Shown: piece by piece, positions 12,600 to 23,960 of the stretch | Position numbering within the stretch: the first letter of the stretch is position 1 | Layout: each line of letters starts with the position of its first letter | Source: Uranotaenia lowii | Taxonomy: Eukaryota; Arthropoda; Insecta; Diptera; Culicidae | NCBI RefSeq assembly: GCF_029784155.1 | Contig: NC_073693.1 | Coordinates: forward strand, 154,353,442-154,417,441 | Direction of reading: 5' to 3' | Length of the DNA: 64,000 nucleotides | The notes under the pieces: model-generated | What the model was told of the DNA's origin: nothing | The model's database searches: none | Seen by the model: the letters and a program-made list of their open reading frames with translations, nothing else | Made by a program: the position numbers and the translations under genes

Positions 12600-12840
12600 T
12601 CATCAAAAATGGTTGAAATCGTTTACTATTTGACGAAACGGCATGCATTTCAAGTTGAATGTTCAGGTCGGGGCGGTTGAACATTTTGACCCCTTGTAAA
12701 CAGTGATGAAACTCTTAAAATTGTAAGAAATTGACCGAACGGGATTAAAGTTATTGACGGCAAACTAGGTTTATCCCGAACAAAATGTTTCGAAATTTCA
12801 TTCAAACTTCAGGCTCTGGCCCAAATTTTGCATGATACCA
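12600..12840 (-). repeat. Family F fragment
   Basis: Matches parts of the F copy at 38700-39250 in the same sense: TTGACGAAACGGCATGCATT, GTGATGAA, AAAGTTATTGACG, CGAACAAAATGT, AAACTTCAGGCTC and GGCCCAAATTTTGCATGA. Several internal segments are missing, so it is a deleted copy. Confidence 0.6.
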
Positions 12841-14100
12841 TATTCTAGACCTAGGATGTTTTGCTTTCACAAGGAGAAGTGTTATCAAAAGATACCCAAG
12901 AAACCATTAGGCACTGTTCTAAGCCACATAAGGAACATTGAACAGCATTTGAATGCCCATTGGCTGTACTGTAAACAATGTCTTCAAATGCCGATAGGCA
13001 CTGATGATTAGACTCTCCGAAATAGGCCCGAAACTGTTGTATTACAGTAGGCTGAGGGCTTTTAAGCACTATGCTGTCAGTACCTGATTGCAACTTGATG
13101 TGGCTGTCACTTCCAAATATTGTAAACAAAACATTGAAACAAAAATATAGGAAAAGTTCATATAACGCCCCATGTGGCTAAGCGCCACCCTTGTTTTGAA
13201 GAATCTGAAACATTTTAAACCTGTAACATATTACCAATTTGTTTTAAAAGCTCTGATTGGTCATGGTAAGTATGAAGCTTTCCTAAATGCCCCTGTGTCG
13301 TGATAATTTCATAATTTAGGTTTTTCTTCATTTCGATCTAAATTTTAAAACACTTACAATAAGGTGTCACCAAGCAGAGAAAAACGAATAAGACAATCTT
13401 TTCTGACACATCGATAGAGAAGAATCTAAACTATGATTTTATGCTAAAAAATCATACCGAACTCGCTAAGGTATGCTTTTTATGGGTACGTTCTATCACG
13501 GCCCATGCGCTCGTTATAACGCGCCAATCGTAGTAGGCTGAAAATAGCATTAATTTTTCAAAAAGGCCAATTTTCATTGAAAATTAACAAACAGTCTAAA
13601 ACCATATTTTGAGCGTTAATTCTGCCCAAAAAATCTACTTTTCATTTTTTTTTAAATTTTGATTAGTCCATTTTGATTTACTTTTCAGTCAAAGTGTCTG
13701 TAAGTATTGGTGTGTTTTCGATCTTCGGCTGCTTTCGGGTGTGTTCGGCTGCTAGGCGCGTATTGAATACACAGTGGCGCGTATTTGCAATAGAGTTTTG
13801 ATCTGTGGCTTTGAATATGGTTTTTAAAAATCAAGTTTTGGAAGCAACTGTAGCAATTTGAGTAATAAAAAATCGTAGGCATTCATAGAAAACACTTTTT
13901 TTCAACGATTACACTCATTTTTAACACAATTTGTACGTTGAATACATAGAAAATCAGCGATTCACTTAGGTGGCGCAAGACATCACTAGTTGCTGCCAAG
14001 GAACTTCTTTAACTTCATCTTCAAATTTTCAACTTGAAGAAGAGACCGATGAATATTAAGATAGTTCAGATGTTTCGGACGGTGATGATTGTTGTTGTTG
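12841..14100. other. No recognised feature
   Basis: Contains a minus-strand open frame at 12851-13129 (92 codons) with no recognised domain, and GC-richer patches near 13500 and 13730. Nothing bounded by repeats or target duplications was found. Confidence 0.45.
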
Positions 14101-14111
14101 ATGATCCAGAA

Positions 14112-14830
14112 GCGGAAACAATCAACCTGACTACCTATATTCGGAACTGGAGCTTGAAGCATAAAATCACCCACCCCGCGTTGAGATCTTAACTTACTAT
14201 CACACTCTTCCTACGGATCCAAGGAGACTTCTAGGAACTCCTTTTAAACGACCTGACCTTATCAACATCGGTGGAGGCCACTATTGGCAAATAGGCATCA
14301 TTTTAAGAACAAAACCCTAACACATAGTTTTTTTTTACAGAACAATGTCTACGTCAAGCGTTCGTGGACCTTAACGTTCATGAAATACCAGACATGAACC
14401 CTATCAATATCGGAATTTTTCATGGACATCGAAGACGACCTCCGTTGAGGATTTCCTGGATCCTTTTGTAAACGATGCTCTACCAATTATACAAGAAGGT
14501 ATTCCCATCAATGACAAACTGTTATAAGTGAAAATACGAACATTCATTTGCGACTTCCCCGCTAGGGCATTTATCAAAGGTGAGCTTATATTGGTGGAAG
14601 AGAGAGAGAGAGAGTTGATATTTTATCATTTACTTTCTGTTTGCAGGAACGGTTACCTTCAATTCGTTCCATGGGTGCTTGAAATGCACAGCTTTTGGTG
14701 AACGGTCATAGAGCCTACCTGAAAGCGTTTAACCGCTAGTGAAAGTCAATCCACGAACAGATGAAGGGTTCCGCAACTGGTCGTATGGAGACCATCATCA
14801 AGTATATAAACAAAATCAAAGAAAAACAAT
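14112..14830 (+). pseudogene. Broken copy of an uncharacterised transposon-associated protein, formerly spliced
   Basis: Several blocks read, in order, as one protein family: a YIRNWSLKHKITHPAL block (about 14130-14185), then in another frame LPTDPRRLLGTP and INIGGGHYWQIGI (14209-14300), then VEDFLDPFVN and PIIQEGIPIN (14430-14515), then ICDFPARAFIKG, GCLKC and later RTDEGFRNWSYGDHH. From memory this order (Leu-rich block, PRTLL-like block, CD-PARAFIKG, zinc-like GC-x2-C, RTDE-FRN) is typical of arthropod and cnidarian proteins annotated only as uncharacterised or transposase-domain proteins. A clean donor at 14580 (AAAG|GTGAGC) and acceptor at 14646 (TTTGCAG) join FIKG to TVTF in frame. Internal stops and at least one frameshift show that it is dead. 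A GA run lies in the intron. The function of the family is unknown. Confidence 0.6.
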
Positions 14831-14996
14831 TAAAAAAGGTTTTTGCGGAATCTTCCTTGTTACGTTAACCAATAGATATGGTTGAAGATGTTATAGTGAC
14901 TGATTCCTTGCCTCTTTTGCATTTAGGCATCAATTTTTTTTAACAATTTACAAAGACGGTCATGAAAGAGTTATCTTAAAATACCATTACATAATG

Positions 14997-15110
14997 CAGG
15001 GGTTTTCAGATCGTGCTCCGCGAAGCTTTTTGAAGTGCTCCGCGACGAAGGCAACGAAAATCATAAACCAACCTTCAAAAACTCTGATTTTTATTTATCG
15101 TTGCATTTTT
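14997..15110 (+). mobile_element. hAT-like terminal fragment
   Basis: Begins CAGGGGTTTTCAGATCGTGC, with GTGCTCCGCG repeated twice. CAGGGGTT-type starts followed by GTGCTCCGC words are typical of hAT-superfamily ends. The opposite terminus and 8-bp duplication were not found, so this is a fragment. Confidence 0.45.
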
Positions 15111-15576
15111 TATCGAAGCAGAAGAAAAACAACAGATTCAAAGGGTATACAGTACGATCGAATAAACTTCAAAAATAATATTATTAGAATTTGTAAAGAA
15201 CTTATTTTTGAATTTGTTATATATAAGACTTTTTCATAAAAAGGGAAAGAAAAACAAAACTGAAAACATCGAAAGTAGGCCTGTGCAATTGGATATTTGA
15301 TTCGGGGTGCCAAAACGAACGAATGGAAATGTTTTCCATATATTTTCAAAACTCTGAAAATATCACAAATCCTAGCAGAATCTCTACTGATTCGACATTT
15401 CCATTTATGAACATCAAAAACTATCAATCTCGTCCATAACATAATGTTGTCAATTATCGTAATTTGTATGTTCTAATTACAGAACTCCATAATAATTAAT
15501 AATTTAATATTTATCAATAATTATTTATGCCATCCAGTAAACACCGTACACAAGGTTCTAATGGGTAACGGCTGCT

Positions 15577-16840
15577 ATGTGTATGTCTGTGTTTATAGTA
15601 GCTGACGGCTTGAAGACAGATTATAAACGCAGACACCAGATACCGAACTCAATTGAACCCAAAAACGGACTAGTAAACATGACGAAAACATTGAAATTTA
15701 TTAAAAGCCGTAAATGGATGAGGCAATCTGAAAATCGGAAATTTAGAAACATACGAAAAGGGGTCGGAACCTAAAAACGGATGTGTCAGACATCACAATA
15801 AATCAAAGTATCACTTCAGCATCAGATATCTGGGAAGATGCAGGACCAATACCAACACTAGGAAAAATTGGGTAGGAGTCGCAAAATAATGGAACGCCTG
15901 GGATTGACAAAAATCACTCAGAATTTTTGGAATACGGCTTAGAGAAACTGATAGCTAAAGTAACAACACTGATACAGAACGTGTACAAATCAAACAAAGT
16001 TACCCAAGAATGGATGGAAACTGTACAAGTCCCGATCCCGACAATCAACCACCCAAAAAAATATGACGGTTACAGGAGGATTACGCTGTGTTCAATAGCC
16101 TACAAAATGTATGCGAAGTTATTGGCAACTAGTCTTGAAGAAAAAAAACCATGCCCCTTCTGCCCGATAATGAAGTTGTGTTTCAGGAAAAAAGATGCGC
16201 AGCTGATCAGATATTTGTTCTGAGAAGAATTCTGGACGAAAGATGGCAATATGGGATGGGATACATATAATGTCATACAATTCCTGCTTCGATCGACCTT
16301 AAACAGACATTTGACAGGATGGACGTTAGTAAGACTGATATTATTCTCCAAGGTCTGGGAGCCCTGGAAGCGCTCGTAAGGAGAATAAAAACAGCATGCC
16401 TATTCGAAAGAATATCACTCCAGTGGTACGGGAAACGAACGGAATCGTCACTCAAAAACAAAGGGGTAAAGTAAAACAAGGATGTCCCCTGAGCCCGATG
16501 ATTTTAAAAATCATGCTTCACAAAGTTTTGTTAAGCATAAACGAGTTCCTGCCTGGTATTCAAATTGCGAAGGCAAGCTAGATAAAACTGTCCTGTAATC
16601 TCGGATATGCTGACGACGTCTTATTCCTCTGCAAAGAAGGAGATGAAGTAGAAATACTTGTAGCAGTGCTCCGATTTTGGCATCAATCGGTTTGGAGATA
16701 AACTTCAAAAAGACTGAAGTCCTTATTAGAGATCCCTTCAAAATAAACAGCATCCAACCGGAAAGAATACAGAAATTCGGAAAATAAGAGCTCCCGGTAG
16801 GAACTTTAATACGCTACCTTAGAGGATACATTACGGCTAG
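15577..16840 (+). pseudogene. Decayed non-LTR retrotransposon reverse transcriptase
   Basis: Successive frames read as one reverse transcriptase: an IPTINHPKKYDGYRRITL block (RT motif 1-2 region, 16030-16090), FRKKDAQLIRYLF (template-contact region), a SIDLKQTFDRMDV segment carrying the first catalytic Asp region (about 16290-16330), GVKQGCPLSPMIL (16463-16505) and GYADDVLFLCKEG with the catalytic YADD box (about 16600-16640). Stops and frameshifts separate the blocks. The 98-codon open frame at 15927-16223 holds the first part. The clade is uncertain; the KQGCPLSP form and GYADD box exclude the Juan-like Jockey group seen at 24-26 kb. No endonuclease, 3' tail or target duplication is visible. 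Confidence 0.75.
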
Positions 16841-17689
16841 CGAGAATTAATTATCTGGAACACATAATCCGAATTCCTTCCGAAATTTTTGATGTTTATC
16901 GAAAAATATCACATGAAAAGTTGAATTCTACCCAACTCGTTTTTTTGTATAATAGATTGCACGAAGAAACTGTTTTCCATTGTTCATACATTACCGGTTT
17001 CTTATTTCATTTAAAAACGTACATGTAAAAAATTTCTACTCCAAAATGAGATATTTGAAATAATATATCTAATTTTGAGTGATTATTTTTTAATACATTT
17101 CAATTTATTTAGAAATTCAAATACAAAATATTAAAGATTAATGAAATGGTAAAAAAATTAATACATGAAATAGGTACATTCATTCACATGTGAAGTTTTA
17201 AAATAGATGAAATGAACAAAAAAGGGAGCAAGTTAAAATTTTGCTAGCCGACTAAAATGACTATTTATTTTTTAGCAAAATTTGCCCTCCAAAAATTCAA
17301 TTTGCCATGTTAAATTCTTTGCTCGTCGTCGCTGCTTTTCTCAACACTTTCTACCTTCTCGTCATCGGACTCGACACTCGACAGCCTTCCTTTTTCGGTG
17401 TTTTTTTTTGTGTTGTGAGCGATACACAATCATCAATCGAAAACGCTCACCGAAGAAGATAGTAAGTTGCTTTTCATTTACCGTGGTTGAATTAAAAGGA
17501 ATCTTTCGATTGCTTTGATTCAGTTTTTCGTTGCCTTGAGACAAGCTTCCTAATTTCTGAAATTCCCAAGACCCGTTGTTTGGAATTTTTTAGACATCGC
17601 TGTAAGAAAGATTTGCATTCGCAAGAGAATACAGTGGATCCTCAAACTGAACTGTTCGATATAACGAATTAATAATTTTAACGAACTTG
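16841..17689. other. No recognised feature
   Basis: AT-rich; 17282-17518 is open on the plus strand (78 codons) and partly open on the minus strand, without a recognised domain. No bounded element seen. Confidence 0.45.
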
Positions 17690-18161
17690 ATGAAAGGAAT
17701 TTTTCGCTGTTTTGATCCGGCAGCAAAAGTGGAGGCACAAGATGCTCTTGTCCAGGTGCTTTTTGTTAAACATGCACTGCAGAAAAAAATGTCTATTAGG
17801 TATATGCAGACTCACGGTGACCATGTAGCATTCCAAGCGACGCAACTGAAGCTTTCACAAATTTCGTATCGTGGCAACGGTTTTCTAAAGCCTCAAGATC
17901 GACCAAGCTTTTCACGGGCTGCAGATGCGGTTCGTTGATATTGACTGGGCTAGCCGATGATGTTTCTTGTTCCATAAGCCGCCCTGGTAACCGATCAAAT
18001 TTGGCGTTGAGGTACGACAGTAGCATAAGGCATTTATTGTCCTTGGTGGTCAGGGTGTCCTGTTCCTCTGCAGCCTCGTCCAGTTCGTTTTTCGAATATA
18101 CGTTCTTCAAAGTTGGCATCATTCCTGATGTGGGTCTCGAGCTTTCTAACACTACGGGCAA
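17690..18161 (-). pseudogene. DUF4806-like protein, truncated/frameshifted
   Basis: The minus-strand frame from ATG at 18161 to the stop at 17796 encodes 121 residues: an acidic linker (KNELDEAAEEQD), a KCLMLLSYLNAKFDRL segment, then VKSLVDLEALENRCHD and KFVKASVASLGMLHG near the C-terminus. The last part resembles the start of DUF4806, an insect- and nematode-rich domain of unknown function often found in transposon-linked proteins. Downstream, in another frame (about 17750-17660), a basic KQRKIPFIKFVKIINS stretch resembles the end of such domains. The middle of the domain is lost or frameshifted, so I call it broken. The assignment rests on recall of a weak domain signature; other helical proteins are possible. 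Confidence 0.4.
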
Positions 18162-18350
18162 ATTACGATATTATGATTATGATATTTTGAATTACGTCTT
18201 ACGGCAACACTATAGGGGGGCAAATTGAAATTTGCGAACAGATCTCGCGTCACGAAAACTTTCCATCTCACAGACATCCTATCTAAAGGATTATGACGTC
18301 ATCACCAACGCCTGCTTTGATGGGTTTTGTTTTTCCCTACCTACGAAAGG

Positions 18351-18373
18351 TATAAAACAAAGGGCCCGTCAGT
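18351..18373 (+). promoter_or_regulatory. Possible core promoter: TATA plus TCAGT initiator
   Basis: TATAAAA at 18351-18357 is followed by GTCAGTCG, containing the arthropod initiator word TCAGT at 18369-18373. The TATA-to-start spacing of about 20 bp is shorter than the usual ~30 bp, which weakens the call. It lies 190 bp from the divergent DUF4806-like start and just upstream of the GC-rich leader and minisatellite. Confidence 0.3.
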
Positions 18374-18633
18374 CGACTCGGTTTCTTTCTCTGTTTGCCG
18401 TCAAGCTGAACAGACCGTTGCTGCGCTTCGATCTGAGTGTGGACCCCACCAGTGGTAATCCGACTCAGATATCGATTTGCAGTAGTTCAGTGGCAACCGT
18501 GGACCAGTGAGCAACGATGACGGTGAGCAGCGATGACGGCCACCACACCAGCGTAGACAGCCAGCGGCGGAGGCGTTCAGTGGCGGAGGACTCCAGTGGC
18601 AGTGGCAGGGATCCTACAGGTCATCGCAAGTGG
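18374..18633 (+). other. GC-rich leader-like block before the minisatellite
   Basis: Markedly GC-richer than its surroundings, with CAGTGGC/GGCGGAG words repeated (for example GTTCAGTGGCGGAGG and CTCCAGTGGCAGTGGCAGG). One frame is open from 18232 to 18510. It could be a transcript leader, the edge of a decayed LTR element, or part of the array-generating sequence. I recognise no protein. Confidence 0.3.
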
Positions 18634-20140
18634 CGTTGCATGGTCGAATTATGTCACATGGTCAATTTATGTTGCATGGGCGATTATGTTGCATAGTTGG
18701 ATTTTGTTACATGGTCGGATTATGTTGCATGGTCGGATTATGTCACATGGTCCGATTATGTTGCATGGTTAGATTTCGTCACACGGTCGATTTATATTGC
18801 ATGGTCGGATTGTGTCACATGGTCCGATTATGTTGCGTGATCGATTTATGTCACATGGTCGATAATGTTGCATGGTCGGATTACGTCACATGGTCGGATT
18901 ATGTTGCATGATCGGATTATGTCACATGGTCCGATTATTTTGCATGATCGATTTATGTCACATGGGCGATTATGTCACATGGTCTGATTCTGTTGCATAG
19001 TTTAATTTTGTCACATGGTCGGATTATGTCACATGGTCCGATTATGTTGCATGGTCGGATTATGTCACATGGTCGATTATGTCACATGGTCCCATTATGT
19101 TGCATGGTTGGATTTCGTCACATGGTCGGATTATGTTGCATGGTCGGATTATGTCACATGGTCTATTTCTGTTGCATGGGCAATTATGTCACATGGTCTG
19201 ATTATGTTGCATGATCCGATTATGTTGCATGGTTTGATTTTGTCACATGGTCAGATTATGTAGCATGGTCGGATTATGTCACATGGTCCGATTTTGTTGA
19301 ATGGTCGGATTATATCAAATGGTCCGATTTTGTCGCATGGTCGGATTATGATGCATGATCAGATTCCGTCACATGGTCCGATTATGTTGCATGGTCCGAT
19401 TATGTTGCATGGTCGGATTATGTTGCATGATTCGATTATGTCACATGGTCGATTTTGTTGCATGATCGAATTATGTCACATGGTCGATTATGTTCATGGT
19501 CGGATTATTTCACATGGTCGATAATGTTGCATGGTTGGATTATGTCACATGGTCCGATTTTGTTACATAATCGGATTATGTCACATGGTCTGGTTATCTT
19601 GCATGATCCGATTATGTCACATGGTCCGATTATGTCACATGGTCGGATTATGTCACATGTTTGTTGCATGGTCGATTACGTCACAGGATCGGATTATGTC
19701 ACATGGTCCGATTATGTTGCATGATTCGATTATGTTGAATGGTTGGATTTTGTCACATGATCGGATTATGTTGCATGATCGAGTTATGTAGCATGGTCGG
19801 ATTTTGTCACATGGTCAAAATATGTTGCATGGTCGAAATGTTGCATGATCAGATAATGTCACATCTTCGATTTAACTGCATGATCGGATATTGTCACATG
19901 GTTGATTATATTGCATAATCAGATTGTGCCACATGGTCGATTATGTTGCATGGTCGGATTATCTCAGATGGTCGATTTTATTGCATAGTTGAATTAGGTC
20001 ACCTGGTCGAATTATGTTACATGATCTGATTATGTTGCATGATCCGATTATGTCACATGTACTGCATGCTCAGATTATTTCTGGCGATAGGTTTATGTCA
20101 CATGGTTAAATTCTGTTAAATGATTGAAATTTGTCACGTC
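18634..20140 (+). repeat. 18-bp minisatellite, alternating two unit types
   Basis: About 80 units of 18 bp. Two variants tend to alternate: TGTTGCATGGTCGGATTA and TGTCACATGGTCCGATTA, giving a loose 36-bp higher-order period. Because 18 is a multiple of 3, frames stay open: the units read MLHGRI and MSHGPI, producing several overlapping open frames of 80-93 codons. Units become more diverged and shorter toward the right end (after about 19800), as expected of the decaying edge of a tandem array. A strongly repeated GCATG and a CACATG E-box-like word occur in alternating units. There is no evidence that it is translated. Confidence 0.95.
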
Positions 20141-20619
20141 ATATTGCCATTTTGACACTCATATGTTGGTCATTTCAATAGTGCACTATAAGTTCTGTTA
20201 TTCTCTACATTGACAAAAAACAATTGCGTAATTCTACGTTTAGCGGTCGTAGCCAAATTACTACCTCCCCCACTTTTTTTTTTTAGTATACTTACTTGTT
20301 ATGAGCTATACTTCAAATAGCTCAAATATTGCGTATTCGACGTCAGAAAATGTGGAGCAATTACTACACTGGAGCAAAAACACCGCGATTCGAGTCCGAA
20401 TGTAAGTAGAAACAAACAAAATATCACAAATTCCCACTGTAGTAGTTTCAAGGTGCTAGAAGATAAAAATATTTTGTTCATTTTGACGAATGACGAAAGA
20501 AGAAGAGAAGCAGAAATATTTTTTCTTTATTCACTTTTTTGTTTCGCCCACTAATAAAATAATAATAATAATATATTGTACACGCTCCTTTTTATAAACT
20601 CAAAATTAAGTAGTATTGG
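20141..20619. other. No recognised feature
   Basis: AT-rich transition sequence after the minisatellite. Contains a T run, a TAA-rich stretch near 20560 and no supported gene. Confidence 0.5.
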
Positions 20620-21330
20620 TTCAAAACAGCACTTTAGTGGCAGCCCTCAACTTTGAGTTCAACTGGGCAATCGCAAAACTTAGTTCTGCTAGGCATACTC
20701 AATACTAAGTTCGGCAGCCGAACTCAAATTTATCCTTTTTATTCGAGGGTTGTTAATTTTCAGGGAATTAAAGGATGATTAATTTATTTTGCACTCGGAT
20801 GTTGCTGTTCCGGTGCATTGCATTGCAATTACAGAGCGGTAGAAAGTTTTGACACTCCCGGTCAAAGAAAACTACTGGATGTTACTTCCCACGGGAAGTA
20901 AATAACATCTGGAAGTTTCCGGACATTCCAAGACGCTCACCGTATGATGACAATGACGGACCGAATTTTACGCTGACACGGTGGACACCCCTTCATGAAG
21001 TTCTTTTATAGTCTTCCGGTAATTGTTCCGGAACGACAATTTTTTGCGTCGTGTTCGTTGGTTGCTGTTCCGATTCGAAGTAAACTCACTAAGTGTTTTC
21101 AGTCCAACAAAGAGAGTTAAATTTTTAGTTCATAAGGTCGAACTCAGCTTTGCTCCCTCGCCGAAGGAAAAAAGGGATCAATTATGAGATCGCAGTTCGA
21201 ACTCCGTTTTGAACCATCGCAAAGAGGAAAAAGGGTACTTAACTTTGAGTTCATAGAATCGAACTATCTTTTGAACCTCGGTCATACTTAATTTTGAGTT
21301 AAAATAAAGAACGTGTATGTATTTATGTAT
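20620..21330. repeat. Family H repeats, at least two degenerate blocks
   Basis: 20620-20750 and 21070-21330 carry the words TTTGAGTTCAACTG, GTTCATAGAATCGAACTAT and TACTTAATTTTGAGTT found at 2790-3180. The right block repeats the sequence GGTCGAACTC/GATCGCAGTTCGAACTCC with GGAAAAAGGG in between. Between the blocks (20855-20960) is a local inverted repeat around CTTCCCACGGGAAG. Old MITE-like material without clear ends. Confidence 0.45.
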
Positions 21331-21736
21331 GCCCGCATAAATGAGGATAGTAACCAAACGATTTCTTAGAGCAAATTCACCGTTTGGTAAAGGTTGAAGA
21401 ACCGATTGTGCGTAGCATATTTAGAACATCGAACTGTAATTAATAAAGTTATTTTACAGAGCTTTCATACCTAACACGTTTACGTTAATAGTTCTGTTAC
21501 GATTTGACTTTTACTTTAATCAAACGTTATGCAAACAATTTAAGGAACCGTTCGTGAGAAGAGCACGCACACAAACGCAAATATTTTTCGTAATGCATAT
21601 TAGGAATTTTTCGGATAAGAATTTGAAATTTTGATTTTTTTTTATTTTATTGAATAATTTCTTAACATTACTCACTTGCTTCACCTGACAATTTTTGCTC
21701 TTCCTCTAGTTGACGTTTCAATTAGAACGCCCTGTA

Positions 21737-22836
21737 AAGTCTATTTCACATAGAATCTAGTCGCATCTTTTCATGTACTGCAGCGCCCCTAGTTGTCACA
21801 TCGTGAATCTATTGACAGTGTTTTGATCCGGATGGTTTGTTTACTTAGTGGTGAAAATTTCATCAAGATTGAAGCAGTCACTCAATAGTTATCGACGATG
21901 GAACGCGAAAGGCGAGAGATAATTCTGCTGCAACGTTACCGGGAGACCCTTACGGTGGATAGAGCAAACCAAATCAGGCGTAGAAGTGGAACATATGACC
22001 GGAAGCTGCGAGCAAAGGTAATTCGATCAGTTCACAATAATCCTGGAATCTCCTTGCGTGATTTGGCGAAAAAGTTCAAGACAAATCAGATGGCTTGCGA
22101 TCGTATCATGCAAGCAAACACCCCAACAGGACGCTGAAAAAAAACCTGGTTGCCATAACCAGGGCAAGGAAGTTGTACGAGAAAGTGTTGACCAAGTACA
22201 ACGGGTGCATTTTGATCAAGTTTGTTTTTGCAGATAAATTTGCTCGTAAGTTGATGATTTAGGGGGCAAGGGATCTGTAGTTGTGGGAAGAAGACTTAAG
22301 ATTTTCATCACTGGGGACACAATGAATGGAAATGTTTACAAAGAAGAATGTCTCCAGAAGAGAGTTTTGCCATTCATTCGGTCCCACAAAGGTCCGGTGG
22401 AGTTCTGGCCGGACCTGGCAAGCTGCCACTACAGCCGGGATGTCGTTAAGTGGTATAAGGAGAACAAGATCGATTTTGTTGAAAAAAAATATCAATCCAC
22501 CAAACTGTCCGGATTATCGTCCCATCGAGAAGTATTGGGCAATAGTTAAGGGCAAACTGAAGAAATGTGGCAGAACCATGAAAAACCCGCTCAAATGGAA
22601 AAGTGGTGGAACAAGATGGCGAATGAGGTTACCAGCGGTACTGTGCAAAAAATGATGGGTAGTATCACAAAAAAAGTTCGAAAATTCATCCGAAAAGCTA
22701 ACGAATGATTTTTATGTATTTTTTCCTTAAAGTGCAATAAAAACCCTACAAAATGACATTTTAGTTTTGTTGTACGTTATTTCTTTGCGGAGAAATGATC
22801 AATTTTATCCGACCAGATTCTATGTGAAACAGACTT
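21737..22836 (+). mobile_element. Tc1/mariner element of the DD37E group, full length but dead
   Basis: An 1100-bp element flanked by TA at 21735-21736 and 22837-22838, the expected Tc1/mariner target duplication. The terminal inverted repeats start AAGTCTATTTCACATAGAAT on the left; the right end reversed starts AAGTCTGTTTCACATAGAAT. It encloses one broken transposase gene. Group assignment comes from 37 residues between the second Asp and the Glu of the catalytic triad, matching the ITmD37E group described from mosquitoes. It is one of three DD37E-related copies in the window (26245-26590 and 48385-50060). Confidence 0.92.
21898..22710 (+). pseudogene. DD37E mariner transposase, interrupted
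   Basis: Starts at ATG 21898 with a basic N-terminal DNA-binding region. A helix-turn-helix segment of the form GISLRDLAKKFKTNQMACDRI sits at residues ~50-72 (longer than I quote exactly here), and the frame stops at 22137. Further blocks follow: a TRARKLYEKVLTKYNGC-like segment in another frame near 22160-22205, TGDTMNGNVYKEECLQKRVL (22312-22371), WPDLASCHYS with the second catalytic Asp (about 22408), and PDYRPIEKYWAI with the catalytic Glu (22512-22547). A region with the first Asp appears deleted between about 22210 and 22260. One extra A in the A-run at 22482-22489 shifts the frame just before the PIEKYW block. Stop, deletion and frameshift make it inactive. Confidence 0.88.
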
Positions 22837-22839
22837 TAG

Positions 22840-23731
22840 ACCATTTGCTTTGTTGTGGAGTAAAGGGTGTATAAAACAATTTGTGTGAGGATAGTGTCAT
22901 TTTATGGCTCTAAATTTTTTAGATCCTTTGCTCAACCTGCATAATAAATCTTACGAAAACTGATAAACAAAAAACGGTTTTTGTGTTAAGTTGAGCTCAT
23001 ATTGGGCTATTTGAATCCACTGAAAACGGATTTTGTTTACTTTGTCTTTTGTGCTCTTTTCACATGTTGGTGCTGATATGTCCTATTTCAACATCGTTTT
23101 CATTGATCAAAACCCCACAACACTTCGAAAAATATATGAAAAATCATGCAACAGGTAGGCAGACTGTGTTTTCTCGATAGTTATATTTTTGCACTCCCTC
23201 TGGCTTTGAAAGCGAGATGAATTTCAAAACTTGAAAATGAAGCAGACATCGTTTTTTTTTTCATATGATGAGCAAATATGTTAAGTGTTCATAATAATGG
23301 AAAAAAGGTTGGAATAAGCAAATAATTTTTTTTTATTTACTGTTTGGCTGTTTTTAGTTTATCATTGTTGAAAGCAGTTTGATTTATTTGATTAAAAATA
23401 TGTTTATGAAAAGTACATTTGCCTTGCCGGAAACTAATTTGTATCAGAATCTAAAAATACAAAAAAAAAAAGACAAATGATTCAACCATTATTTGATTTA
23501 TTATAAAAACTTACAACGAACTATGAAAAATGCTCTTCCTATCTCCAGTTCTAGTTGCTTTTTTGTTGAATTGCTGCAAGTTCCGAGCTGCATTAAATGT
23601 ACAAGAACTTGAAAGGAAAAGAATCACCTGTCCCTTACTTTTTAGTGAACTCTCAAGTGTATTTTAAAAGTAAATTTGGGTTCTGAGTAGTTTTTCCGTT
23701 CATACAGTCACACGAGTCACACGGATACCCT
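22840..23731. other. No recognised feature
   Basis: AT-rich with several A and T runs. No open frame of note and no bounded element between the mariner right end and the hAT-type MITE. Confidence 0.5.
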
Positions 23732-23960
23732 TCTGGGATGCCAGGTGGTTTTGTCAAAAATCAGGACACCATGTAGGACACCACTAATTCTGTTTAAATT
23801 GCATAAATGAAGGCGAAATAATGGTACTGTAGACGCCTTAGTTTTAGCAACAGAGTCAAGAAGTGTATTGCCTGACCTGCAATTTATATTGAAAATCACA
23901 ATTTTAATATCATCTGAACCGAAATTACTATCGGTTATACTGTTCTATTAAAGATTTGTT

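Noticed and set aside
18351..18633. LTR of a retrotransposon
   Set aside because: TATA, initiator and GC-rich tail would fit, but no TG...CA borders, primer-binding site, or second LTR could be found.
18630..19791. Repeated MSHG/MLHG peptide genes
   Set aside because: Frames stay open only because the unit is 18 bp; at least three overlapping frames are open and frame breaks are common, which argues against selection for a protein. Kept only as a finding.
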